From positions 1 through 64,000 of the forward strand of contig JALNYH010000006.1 in the NCBI GenBank assembly GCA_023229945.1: a stretch of 64,000 nt of DNA. The letters run 5' to 3'. The position numbers and the translations under genes were made by a program. Positions 51,780 to 59,932 of this stretch are shown one piece after another (positions within the stretch are counted from its first letter, which is position 1; each line of letters opens with the position of its first letter). Source of the stretch: Arcobacteraceae bacterium (GTDB lineage Bacteria; Campylobacterota; Campylobacteria; Campylobacterales; Arcobacteraceae). The notes under the pieces are model-generated. The model saw only the letters and a list, made by a program, of their open reading frames with translations. It was not told where the DNA came from and did not search any database.

Positions 51780-52811
51780 ATGGATAAACAACTACAAACA
51801 ACAGCACAAGAGTTTTCAAATTTTGTCATTTTCAAAATAGATAATTCAAAAGTAAATATTGATGTAAAATTTGAAGATGCGACTTTATGGCTAACTCAAA
51901 AACAAATAGCAGAGCTTTTTGAAAAAGGTAGAAGTACTATAAGTGGTCATCTTATAAATATATTTGAAGAAAATGAGTTGGATGAAAAAGTGGTATGTCG
52001 GGATTTCCGACATACCACTTCACATGGTGCGATAGAGGGGAAAACACAAGAAAAAAGTGTCAAATATTATAATCTAAAAGCTATAGTAGCAGTAGGTTAT
52101 AGAGTAAATTCTCATAGGGCTACACAGTTTAGAAAATGGGCAACTACAATACTTGAAGAGTACATCATCAAAGGTTTTGCTATGGATGATGAAAGACTAA
52201 AGGCTGTAAAACATTTTGGACAAGATTATTTCGATGAGCAACTAGACCGTATAAGAGAAATACGACTAAGTGAGAGAAGATTTTATCAAAAAGTGACAGA
52301 TATTTATGCACTAAGTGCTGATTATGATAAAAATGATTCTTTAACAAAAGAGTTTTATGCAACAGTTCAAAATAAAATGCACTGGGCAATTACAGGCAAA
52401 ACAGCAGCAGAGACAATCTACAGTGAAGCAGATGCCGAAAAAATATATATGGGGCTTAAAACTTGGAAAAAATCACCAGAAAAAAAGATATTAAAATCTG
52501 ATGTAACAATTGCAAAAAATTATCTAAACGAAGAACATATCGAGCAACTTAAACGGATAGTATCAGCTTATTTGGATTTGGCAGAAGATAGAGCTTTAAG
52601 AGGTATTGTTATGAATATGAAAGATTGGATAGTGTTTTTAGATAAGTTTTTGGCACTTTCTGATTATCCAATACTACTAGACAATGGGAAAATCTCAGCA
52701 CTTGAAGCAAAACTCAAAGCAGAAGCAGAATATGAAAAATATAGAGTGATTCAAGATAAAGAATATTTGAGTGATTTTGACAAACTACTACTTGAGATGG
52801 AAGATAAATAA
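51780..52811 (+). CDS. RhuM-family protein
   Basis: 343 residues, virulence-protein RhuM family: VKFEDATLWLTQKQIAELFEKGRSTISGHL (HTH-like), VKYYNLKAIVAVGYRVNSHRATQFRKWAT and DIYALSADYDKND followed by MHWAITGKTAAETIYSEAD. Members occur beside restriction-modification genes and on genomic islands; the biochemical role is unknown. A perfect 14-base inverted repeat lies inside the gene at 51988-52020. Its TAA overlaps the hsdR ATG (TAATG), so it is in the restriction operon. Confidence 0.9.
   Translation: MDKQLQTTAQEFSNFVIFKIDNSKVNIDVKFEDATLWLTQKQIAELFEKGRSTISGHLINIFEENELDEKVVCRDFRHTTSHGAIEGKTQEKSVKYYNLKAIVAVGYRVNSHRATQFRKWATTILEEYIIKGFAMDDERLKAVKHFGQDYFDEQLDRIREIRLSERRFYQKVTDIYALSADYDKNDSLTKEFYATVQNKMHWAITGKTAAETIYSEADAEKIYMGLKTWKKSPEKKILKSDVTIAKNYLNEEHIEQLKRIVSAYLDLAEDRALRGIVMNMKDWIVFLDKFLALSDYPILLDNGKISALEAKLKAEAEYEKYRVIQDKEYLSDFDKLLLEMEDK
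51988..52020. repeat. Perfect 14-base inverted repeat inside rhuM
   Basis: AAGTGGTATGTCGG and CCGACATACCACTT around GATTT, within coding sequence (encodes KVVCRDFRHTTS). Confidence 0.9.
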
Positions 52812-55800
52812 TGGGTAAATTTACAGAAGAAAAATTAGAATTAGCATTTATAGAGTTACTTGGAAATCAAGGTATCGTTTACCAATACGGTAAAGAGATA
52901 AAAAGAAGTGAAAGTGAAGTTTTAATAGAAGATGATTTGAGAAACTATTTGAAAGATAGATATAAAACTGAAAATATTTGTGAAAGTGAAATCATGCAAA
53001 TAGTGCGAAAACTTCACTCTTACCCAGCAAGTGATTTGTATGATTCTAACAAATCTATAATGAAACTAATATCTGATGGATTTATTCTAAAAAGAGAAAA
53101 AGCAGATGATAAAGATATTTATATAGAGTTTATCAATTATGATGATGTTGAGTCAAACAATTTCAAAATAGTAAATCAACTTGAAATTGTAGGATATGAA
53201 AAAAGAATACCTGATGGGATACTCTATATCAACGGTTTGCCTTTGGTTGTGTTTGAGTTCAAAAGTGCTATTAGGGAAGAAGCTACTATTTATGATGCTT
53301 TTGTACAGCTTACTACTAGATACAGACGAGACATACCAGAGCTTTTCAAATACAACGCATTTTGTATCATCAGTGATGGGGTCAATAACAAAGCTGGGTC
53401 ATTTTTCGCACCTTATGAGTTCTTTTATGCTTGGAGAAAAATCACAGGTGATGAGGTAGATGTGGATGGTATTGCGTCTATGAACTCAATGATACAAGGG
53501 ATGTTTGAGAAAGAGCGACTTTTGGACATAATTCATAATTTTATTTATATGCCTGATAAGTCAAAAAAAGAGGAAAAGATAGTTTGTCGTTATCCGCAAT
53601 ACTATGCCGCAAGAAAACTATATGAAAATATAAAAGTTCATCAAAGACCTCAAGGTGATGGAAAAGGTGGTACATATTTTGGGGCTACTGGGTGTGGTAA
53701 GAGTTTTACTATGCTTTATCTTACAAGGCTTTTGATGAAAAGTATATATTTTTCAAGTCCAACTATCATACTTATTACAGATAGAACAGACCTAGATGTA
53801 CAGCTAAGTAGTCAGTTTTCAAATGCAAAAGGATTTGTAGGTGATGATGGAATTGTAAGTGTAAAGAGTAGGGTAGATTTGAGAGAAAAACTTCAAGGGC
53901 GTGAGAGTGGAGGAGTATTCTTGACTACTATTCATAAATTTACAGAAGATTTGGAGATACTAAGTCATAGAACTAATATCATAGTTATATCAGATGAAGC
54001 CCATAGAAGCCAAATCAACCTAGACCAAAAAGTAAAAGTGACCAAAGATGGAGTGAAAAAAACATACGGTTTTGCAAAATATTTGCATGATTCTTTGCCA
54101 AATGCTACTTATGTAGGATTTACAGGAACACCTATTGATGCCACACTAGATGTATTTGGTGATGTGGTAGATAGCTATACTATGACTGAATCTGTAAGAG
54201 ATGAGATAACAGTACGAATAGTATATGAAGGAAGAGCTGCAAAGGTACTACTAGATAATAGTAAGCTGAGAGAAATTGAGAAATATTATGATGAGTGTGC
54301 AGAAGTTGGGGCTAGTGAGTACCAAATAGAAGATAGTAAAAAAGCTATGTCAAATATGAGTCAGATTCTTGGTGATGCAGATAGAATAAAAGCTCTAGCA
54401 AAAGATTTTGTGGAACATTATGAAAAAAGAGTAAGTGAGGGAGCTACACTAAAAGGTAAAGCTATTTTTGTATCTAGTTCAAGAACAATTGCTTATTCAC
54501 TTTTTAAAGAGTTGATAGCTTTAAGACCATCTTGGAATGAATTAAGAGTTTGTGATGATGAAATTGAACTTAGTGATAAAGATAAAAAAGAGATACTTCC
54601 TCTTGAAAAACTAAAAATGATTATGACTCGAAATAAAGATGATGAAACAAAGTTGTATAAAATATTAGGAACAAAAGAGTATAGAAAGACTTTAGATACT
54701 CAGTTTAAGAATGAAAAATCAAACTTCAAAATAGCTATTGTTGTAGATATGTGGCTTACTGGGTTTGATGTACCATTTTTGGATACTATTTATATAGATA
54801 AACCTATACAGCAACACAATCTAATCCAAACTATATCAAGGGTAAATAGAAAATTTGAGGGTAAAGAAAAAGGGCTTGTTGTTGATTATATAGGGATAAA
54901 AACTGCTATGAACAAAGCACTAAAACAATTTTCACAAATAGATAGTCAAAATTTTGAAGATATAAATGCTTCAATAGTAGCAGTAAAAGACCAACTTGAT
55001 TTGTTATCCAAACTTTTTCATAGATTTGATAATAGCAAATATTTTAGTGGAAGTGGATTAGAACAGCTAGAATGTCTAAATCTTGCAAGTGAATATGCAC
55101 AGCTAACTCGTGAGTTGGAAACTAGATTTATGTATATAGTAAAAAGACTAAAATCAGCTTATGATATTTGTTGTGGTAGTGAAGCATTTAGTGAACTAGA
55201 AAAAGACCAAATACATTTTTATTTGGCTGTTCGTTCAATCATTATTAAACTTACCCGTGGAGTAGCTCCAGATACTGCACAAATGAATATAAAAGTAGCC
55301 AAAATGATAGAAGAAGCACTAAAAAGTGACGGTGTTGAAGAGATTTTCAAGCTCGGAAGTGATAATGAAAGTAAGATAGATATTTTTGATGAGGACTATA
55401 TCAACAAAATCAGCAAAATAAAACTCCCAAATACTAAGATAAAACTACTTCAACAGCTACTTGCAAAAGCATTAGAAGAGTTCAAAAAAGTAAATAAAGT
55501 CAAAGGGCTTGAATTTAGTAAGAAATTTACAGCTTTGGTAGAAAAGTACAATGAAAGAAAAGAAGAAGATGTACTTGTAAGTGATGTTTTAAATGACTTC
55601 ACAGATGAAATAATCGACCTTTATCATGCACTTAGAATTGAAAAAGAATCATTTGGAGATTTGGGAATAGATTTTGAAGAAAAAGCATTTTATGATATTT
55701 TAAGATCTATAGCTATGAAATATGATTTTTCATATCCCGAAGAAAAGCTCATAGCACTTGCAAAAGAAGTAAAGCTGGTAGTAGATGATAAATCAAAATA

Positions 55801-55957
55801 TACAGACTGGAATATAAGAGAAGATATAAAAGCGGAATTAAAAGTAGATTTGATAATGCTTTTGGCAAAACACGGTTATCCACCTATTACAAAAGATGAA
55901 GTTTTCAAAGAGATATTTGAACAAGCTGAGAATTTCAAAAAATACAATTCAAAATAG
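52811..55957 (+). CDS. hsdR: Type I restriction endonuclease subunit HsdR
   Basis: 1048 residues. N-terminal PD-(D/E)xK nuclease domain (PDGILYINGLPLVVFEFKSA), superfamily 2 helicase-type motor with Walker A GATGCGKS (about 291), DEAHRSQ (about 394) and FTGTPID, then QTISRVNR (motif VI) and a helical C-terminus that binds the methyltransferase core. It translocates and cuts unmodified DNA together with HsdM and HsdS. Full length with all motifs. It closes the operon, separated from hsdS by about 4.7 kb of accessory genes. Confidence 0.96.
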   Translation: MGKFTEEKLELAFIELLGNQGIVYQYGKEIKRSESEVLIEDDLRNYLKDRYKTENICESEIMQIVRKLHSYPASDLYDSNKSIMKLISDGFILKREKADDKDIYIEFINYDDVESNNFKIVNQLEIVGYEKRIPDGILYINGLPLVVFEFKSAIREEATIYDAFVQLTTRYRRDIPELFKYNAFCIISDGVNNKAGSFFAPYEFFYAWRKITGDEVDVDGIASMNSMIQGMFEKERLLDIIHNFIYMPDKSKKEEKIVCRYPQYYAARKLYENIKVHQRPQGDGKGGTYFGATGCGKSFTMLYLTRLLMKSIYFSSPTIILITDRTDLDVQLSSQFSNAKGFVGDDGIVSVKSRVDLREKLQGRESGGVFLTTIHKFTEDLEILSHRTNIIVISDEAHRSQINLDQKVKVTKDGVKKTYGFAKYLHDSLPNATYVGFTGTPIDATLDVFGDVVDSYTMTESVRDEITVRIVYEGRAAKVLLDNSKLREIEKYYDECAEVGASEYQIEDSKKAMSNMSQILGDADRIKALAKDFVEHYEKRVSEGATLKGKAIFVSSSRTIAYSLFKELIALRPSWNELRVCDDEIELSDKDKKEILPLEKLKMIMTRNKDDETKLYKILGTKEYRKTLDTQFKNEKSNFKIAIVVDMWLTGFDVPFLDTIYIDKPIQQHNLIQTISRVNRKFEGKEKGLVVDYIGIKTAMNKALKQFSQIDSQNFEDINASIVAVKDQLDLLSKLFHRFDNSKYFSGSGLEQLECLNLASEYAQLTRELETRFMYIVKRLKSAYDICCGSEAFSELEKDQIHFYLAVRSIIIKLTRGVAPDTAQMNIKVAKMIEEALKSDGVEEIFKLGSDNESKIDIFDEDYINKISKIKLPNTKIKLLQQLLAKALEEFKKVNKVKGLEFSKKFTALVEKYNERKEEDVLVSDVLNDFTDEIIDLYHALRIEKESFGDLGIDFEEKAFYDILRSIAMKYDFSYPEEKLIALAKEVKLVVDDKSKYTDWNIREDIKAELKVDLIMLLAKHGYPPITKDEVFKEIFEQAENFKKYNSK

Positions 55958-56022
55958 TTGATTGTGAATTGTATTTGTTATATTTTTAAATTGGCATTTG
56001 CAAACTTTTGATACAAAGTTTG
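55940..56022. terminator. Two hairpins after hsdR, between convergent genes
   Basis: AAATACAATTC / GAATTGTATTT (11 bases perfect, 15-base loop) spans the hsdR stop codon and is followed by TTATATTTTT. A second hairpin CAAACTTT-TGATAC-AAAGTTTG lies at 56001-56022. They separate hsdR from the minus-strand DUF2892 gene. Confidence 0.5.
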
Positions 56023-56057
56023 TGTTGTCTTGCAAAATACTCTTCCATAAAATCCCC

Positions 56058-56237
56058 TTAGTTGTTGTTTTTAGTCGCTTTTATCGCACATAGCGGACAA
56101 TATCCGCTAATAGCAAAGGCTATAGGAATAAGTCCGATAAGTGCAAAATAACTATCAAAATAAAGCCCAACTATAATAATAGCTACACCTATGATAATTC
56201 TAAGCCATTTGTTTGGTTTTTTTATACCGCAAGTCAT
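56058..56237 (-). CDS. DUF2892 small membrane protein
   Basis: 59 residues on the minus strand, start ATG 56237, stop TAA at 56058-56060. N-terminal MTCGIKKPNKWLRIIIG, two hydrophobic helices (about 12-25 and 28-43), then GYCPLCAI with a Cys pair, the typical layout of DUF2892 (YgaP transmembrane-like) proteins. These are often linked to rhodanese or sulfur genes, which fits the flavoprotein gene nine bases upstream. AGGAG precedes the start. It is short but clearly a gene. Confidence 0.85.
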   Translation of the reverse strand: MTCGIKKPNKWLRIIIGVAIIIVGLYFDSYFALIGLIPIAFAISGYCPLCAIKATKNNN

Positions 56238-56245
56238 AATTTCTC

Positions 56246-57574
56246 CTATTCAAAAATATTTTGTGTTATTCCAAAATACCAACTTTTTGTGGCATCTGCT
56301 GTTGCATTGTCTGCATTTTCAAATAACTCTGTTTTTACTTTTACTTCACCATTTTCAAGATAAGCTTGATGCGTAACTGCTATTGCTGTGCTTTTGCTTA
56401 CCATTGAATAACATACATTTGCTGGTAGTTTTAAGCCAAATTCAGGATTTTGTCCTTTTAAAATTTTGCCTATTTGCTCACCTAGTATAATACCACTTGA
56501 GTGTGCCATTTGAGCACTTTTTGGGAATGGATATTCACCTACTATATCGCCTACTAGATAAATATTTTCATCATTTAGACTTTGAAACGATGGTGCTTTT
56601 ACCCTTGCCCATCCTTGAGAATTGACAGCCAAGCCACTTTGAGATATCAAAGATGAAGCTTTGTTTGATGGGATGATATTGGCATCATCAAAATTTAATA
56701 CTTTTTTTACGAAAGCTTTAGAGCTAGTATCAAATGTGTCATAAGTGATAGCTTTGTTTTTTGTATCTATATTTGTGATATTGCTAGTAGGCAAATACTC
56801 TATATAATCTTTGTACAATGTATCAAAAGCTTCCAAAAATCCTTTTGCTTTGGTGGTTGGCTTTTCTCTAGGGTCTAGTATCACAACTTTTGCATTTAGG
56901 TTTTTTTCTTTGAAATATGATGCTACTAATGCCGCTCTTTCATAAGGTGCTGGTGGACATCTGTATGCTCCTTTTGGTACAGTGATGACAAATGTACCAC
57001 CTTTGAACTCTTCTATTTTTTTCTTAAGGCTTAGTTGCTCATATCCACCTGTATAGCTAGCTGGATAAAGTGTCGCACACTCTTTTGCTTTTGTTTCATC
57101 AAGCCCGTAAGTACTATAATCATATTCTATTCCTGTAGCTACTACCAAAATAGAATATTCATACTCTTTGTCAAGTGTAGAGATTGTTTTTTTCTCTTTA
57201 TTTATTGATATTACTTTCTCATTTACTACTTGATAGTTATATTTACTAGCAGGTTGTAGTGGAGAAAAAAGCAAATCATCATATTTTGCTTCCAATGCTT
57301 CACCAAACCAAAGGTTGCTATATGGGCACGATGCAAAAAGATTTTTTGGCTCAAATACTAGTATTTCGCTATTTTTTTCATGTAGTCTAATGTTTTTTGC
57401 AACTGTAAGTCCTGCATATCCACCACCTATGATGATAACTCTTTTTTTGTTTTGTACTTTGTTTATAGCATTAGTACTTGATGCTGTGTTGTGACTTGGT
57501 GTGCTTGCATAAGTGTTGGTTAGTGCAACTGTAGTGCTTAAAACACCAAGTTTTAGTAAATCTCGTCTATCCAT
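56246..57574 (-). CDS. FccB-like sulfide dehydrogenase flavoprotein
   Basis: 442 residues from ATG 57574, which has AGAGAGGA upstream; the longer in-frame start at 57613 has none. The N-terminus DRRDLLKLGVLSTTVALTNTYA is a twin-arginine-type signal. The FAD-binding domain begins VIIIGGGYAGLTVAKN; later SCPYSNLWFG and VPKGAYRCPPAPYERA hold cysteines corresponding to the flavocytochrome c family, and VGDIVGEYPFPKSAQMAHSSG is the second FAD motif. The family oxidises sulfide in the periplasm and passes electrons to a cytochrome c. No canonical cytochrome subunit is adjacent. Sulfide:quinone oxidoreductase is a less likely alternative. Confidence 0.88.
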   Translation of the reverse strand: MDRRDLLKLGVLSTTVALTNTYASTPSHNTASSTNAINKVQNKKRVIIIGGGYAGLTVAKNIRLHEKNSEILVFEPKNLFASCPYSNLWFGEALEAKYDDLLFSPLQPASKYNYQVVNEKVISINKEKKTISTLDKEYEYSILVVATGIEYDYSTYGLDETKAKECATLYPASYTGGYEQLSLKKKIEEFKGGTFVITVPKGAYRCPPAPYERAALVASYFKEKNLNAKVVILDPREKPTTKAKGFLEAFDTLYKDYIEYLPTSNITNIDTKNKAITYDTFDTSSKAFVKKVLNFDDANIIPSNKASSLISQSGLAVNSQGWARVKAPSFQSLNDENIYLVGDIVGEYPFPKSAQMAHSSGIILGEQIGKILKGQNPEFGLKLPANVCYSMVSKSTAIAVTHQAYLENGEVKVKTELFENADNATADATKSWYFGITQNIFE

Positions 57575-57626
57575 TTTGTCCTCTCTTTCTTTTAATTTTT
57601 GGAATCTTAACATATTTTAAATTTAA

Positions 57627-57672
57627 TGTCAAGTATCTTGACAGAAATAGTCAAGTTTGATATAATGTCAAG
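57627..57672 (+). promoter_or_regulatory. Consensus sigma70 promoter with TGTCAAG operator
   Basis: TTGACA (57638-57643), 17-base spacer, TATAAT (57661-57666), both exact consensus. The -35 is half of a perfect dyad TGTCAAG-TAT-CTTGACA (57627-57643), and TGTCAAG recurs at 57666-57672 over the -10 end. A strong promoter covered by half-sites implies tight repression; the nearby Rrf2 protein is one candidate. The same region is upstream of the divergent flavoprotein gene. Confidence 0.8.
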
Positions 57673-57690
57673 AAAAAACAAAGGATTTTT

Positions 57691-58917
57691 ATGAAATATA
57701 CAACAAAAGCGTTACATACAAAGTATCCCAAAAGCGATATTTACGGAGCTTTGAGGATTCCTATATATCAAAATGCAGCATTTGAATATGGATCATCTCA
57801 AGAACTAGAAGATGTGTTTACTGGTAAAATTGCAGGTCATACATACTCTCGTGCTACAAATCCAACTATTGAAGAGCTGGAAAATAAGATAAAATCTATC
57901 ACTTCATCTTTGGGAGTAGTAGCAACTTCTAGTGGGATGTCAGCTATTTCAAACACTCTTTTTGCCCTTTTGAAAAGTGGAGACAATATCATAACTACCA
58001 ATAAACTTTTTGGTCATACATTATCTTTTTTTCAAAATACACTTGTGGATTTTGGGATAGATGTAAGGTATGTTGATATAAATAGTACGGAATCTATAAA
58101 AAACAGTATTGATGAAAAAACAAAAGTGATATTTTTTGAGACAATCAGTAACCCAGAGCTTATAATCCCTGATATAAAAGCTATTACAGCTTTGGCAAAA
58201 GAGCGGAATATTGTCTCAGTGGTAGATACTACAATGAGCCCTTTTTATATCTTTGATTCAAAAAAATATGGTGTTGATATAGATGTGATTTCAGCTACTA
58301 AGTATATATCAGGTGGAGGGACTGCTGTTGGAGGACTTATTATAGACAATGGTAATTATGACTGGAGTAAGTATCCAAATATAGAAAAATTCTATACAAA
58401 ATTTGGTGCAAATGCTTTTATTTCTAAGCTCAAAAAACAAACATTTAGAAATATAGGCTCTTGCCTTAGTCCACAAAATGCTTATCTTTTATCTCTTGGA
58501 CTTGAAACCATAGCACTTAGAGCGGATAGAACAAAAGATAATACAAAAGATGTGGCATATTTTTTATTGGACCATCCAAAAGTAAAAAGCGTAAATTATC
58601 CATTGCTAAAAACAAATCCATATTATGATAGAGCAAAGGAGTATTTCTTATTCCCAAGCTCAATTCTTACATTTGATTTGGAAGATAAACAGAGTGCTTA
58701 TGAGTTCATGGATAAGCTATCTTTAGTAAGAAGAAGTACCAATATACAAGATAACAAAAGCTTGATAATAGCCCCATATCATACAATATATTCAGAATAT
58801 AGTGATGAGCAAAAAAGTAGTTTTGGGCTAAGAAGTGGGACTTTGAGACTAAGTGTTGGGATAGAAGATAGTGAGGATTTGATAGAAGATTTAAGACAAG
58901 CTTTGGAGGTAATATGA
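57691..58917 (+). CDS. Cys/Met metabolism PLP enzyme (cystathionine gamma-synthase / O-acetylhomoserine lyase type)
   Basis: 408 residues, type I PLP fold. YSRATNPTIEELE near the N-terminus, ATSSGMSAISNTLF, ETISNPELIIPD, DTTMSPFYIF, and the PLP-binding lysine in SATKYISGGG (about 203). The C-terminal GTLRLSVGIEDSEDLIEDL is typical. It could make cystathionine or homocysteine from an acyl-homoserine, or degrade methionine; the family is hard to split by eye. Preceded by a strong, dyad-covered promoter, so sulfur-regulated expression is likely. Its stop overlaps the next gene (ATGA). Confidence 0.88.
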   Translation: MKYTTKALHTKYPKSDIYGALRIPIYQNAAFEYGSSQELEDVFTGKIAGHTYSRATNPTIEELENKIKSITSSLGVVATSSGMSAISNTLFALLKSGDNIITTNKLFGHTLSFFQNTLVDFGIDVRYVDINSTESIKNSIDEKTKVIFFETISNPELIIPDIKAITALAKERNIVSVVDTTMSPFYIFDSKKYGVDIDVISATKYISGGGTAVGGLIIDNGNYDWSKYPNIEKFYTKFGANAFISKLKKQTFRNIGSCLSPQNAYLLSLGLETIALRADRTKDNTKDVAYFLLDHPKVKSVNYPLLKTNPYYDRAKEYFLFPSSILTFDLEDKQSAYEFMDKLSLVRRSTNIQDNKSLIIAPYHTIYSEYSDEQKSSFGLRSGTLRLSVGIEDSEDLIEDLRQALEVI

Positions 58918-59231
58918 AAAAAATAGTATTAATAGCTATATTTATAGCTCAGGTCATATATGCAAGTAGCTTATATAGTGGAGACCCATATAAAGGGCAG
59001 GTTTATTATAGATTTTTTATAGCACCTCAAGTTGGTGTAAATGGTGCTGTGTTTACAAAACAATTCACAAAACAAGAGTGGAAAGAAAAGTTTGCAAATA
59101 GTGGCAAAAAGTTTTTTAGTGAACTTAATATTTCAAATCATGCAATTGATAGTGAAATATTACAACATTTGGAAGCATTTTGTATATATTATGCAAGTGA
59201 CAGTGATGTAGTTCCAAATTGTGGAAGCTGA
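58914..59231 (+). CDS. Periplasmic protein resembling a cytochrome c that lost its heme site
   Basis: 105 residues. The signal peptide is residues 1-17 (MKKIVLIAIFIAQVIYA). The mature part follows the small cytochrome c pattern known in this group: GDPYKGQVYYRF at the start, VNGAVFTKQFTKQEWKE, then LEAFCIYYASDSDVVPNC. The CxxCH heme motif is absent; where it is expected the sequence is YYRFFIAPQ. The last two cysteines could form a disulfide. ATGA overlap with the upstream PLP enzyme gene. A non-heme electron or sulfur-binding protein is possible; function unknown. Confidence 0.7.
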   Translation: MKKIVLIAIFIAQVIYASSLYSGDPYKGQVYYRFFIAPQVGVNGAVFTKQFTKQEWKEKFANSGKKFFSELNISNHAIDSEILQHLEAFCIYYASDSDVVPNCGS

Positions 59232-59389
59232 GGAAGAAAGAATCTACTATTATAGCAGATACAAAATGGAAAAATATCACCAATAAAAAAGATATAAGTC
59301 AAGCAAAATTAGTATATGATTATTATAATTTGGAGAAATTAGAAAGACTGAATTTGAGAGTTGTTTATTTTGATTTAGAAAGACAATGA
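59231..59389 (+). pseudogene. Fragment of a McrC-like PD-(D/E)xK nuclease
   Basis: An open frame without a start runs from 59231 to TGA 59387-59389. It begins RKKESTIIADTKWKNI, where IIADTKWK resembles the nuclease core (D-x-K) of McrC of the McrBC system, then ISQAKLVYDYYNLEKL and a C-terminal VVYFD. The rest of the gene is missing. This is probably a remnant of a modification-dependent restriction system. Confidence 0.55.
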
Positions 59390-59393
59390 ATAT

Positions 59394-59807
59394 TTATATC
59401 ATATAAGTAAAATTATTGTAGCTATTTGTATAGTCATCAAGTTTTGAAATAGGGATATTAAACTGTGCTTTAATCCCTTGTCTAGCTTCATCCCAAAAAG
59501 AAAGTAGTTTGCAATCACGATTGTTGCCTGTATCAAAGTCGCAAATAGAGCCATCAAGTGCTTCAATTATCTCTAATACTGAGATGTCTTTTGCATCACG
59601 CGCCAATACATATCCACCTTTTGCACCTCTTATGCTTTTGAGAATATTTGCATTTTTTAGAATGAGCAGAATTTGCTCCAGATAGTTTTGTGGCAAATCC
59701 ATCTTGGCAGCAATCTCAACACTTTTTACTGGATTTTGAGTTGAGTTTTGATAGATGTAATAAGTAGAAATTACTCCATACACACCTTTTGTTGATATCC
59801 CTGCCAT
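59394..59807 (-). CDS. Rrf2-family transcription regulator
   Basis: 137 residues, winged-helix Rrf2 domain: GVYGVISTYYIYQNS, LPQNYLEQILLILKNANILKSIRGAKGGYVLARDAKDISVLEIIEALDG. Cysteines are in SICDF and NRDCKLLSFW, spaced loosely as in IscR/NsrR but only two are present, so an iron-sulfur cluster is uncertain; CymR-type members lack one and repress sulfur genes. Lying between two Cys/Met-type enzyme genes, it is a good candidate regulator of this block. ATG 59807. Confidence 0.9.
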   Translation of the reverse strand: MAGISTKGVYGVISTYYIYQNSTQNPVKSVEIAAKMDLPQNYLEQILLILKNANILKSIRGAKGGYVLARDAKDISVLEIIEALDGSICDFDTGNNRDCKLLSFWDEARQGIKAQFNIPISKLDDYTNSYNNFTYMI

Positions 59808-59932
59808 TATTTAATTACCAAATCCTTTTATTCAATTATTCCAATTATAACATATTAATCATTAGATATTATATTTAGAGGTTCTTAACATTTTATATGA
59901 TAGAATTTGTCTATATTGATATAAGGAAATTT

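Noticed and set aside
53196..53459. Plus-strand frame of 87 aa inside hsdR in another frame
   Set aside because: Lies fully inside the intact nuclease domain of hsdR; no independent start signal.
44258..55957. Reading the whole block as a prophage or integrative element
   Set aside because: No integrase, attachment repeats, tRNA target or phage structural genes; ORF6N and RhuM alone do not indicate a prophage.
56191..56376. Plus-strand frame opposite DUF2892 and the flavoprotein end
   Set aside because: Antisense of two supported minus-strand genes; Leu/His-rich shadow.
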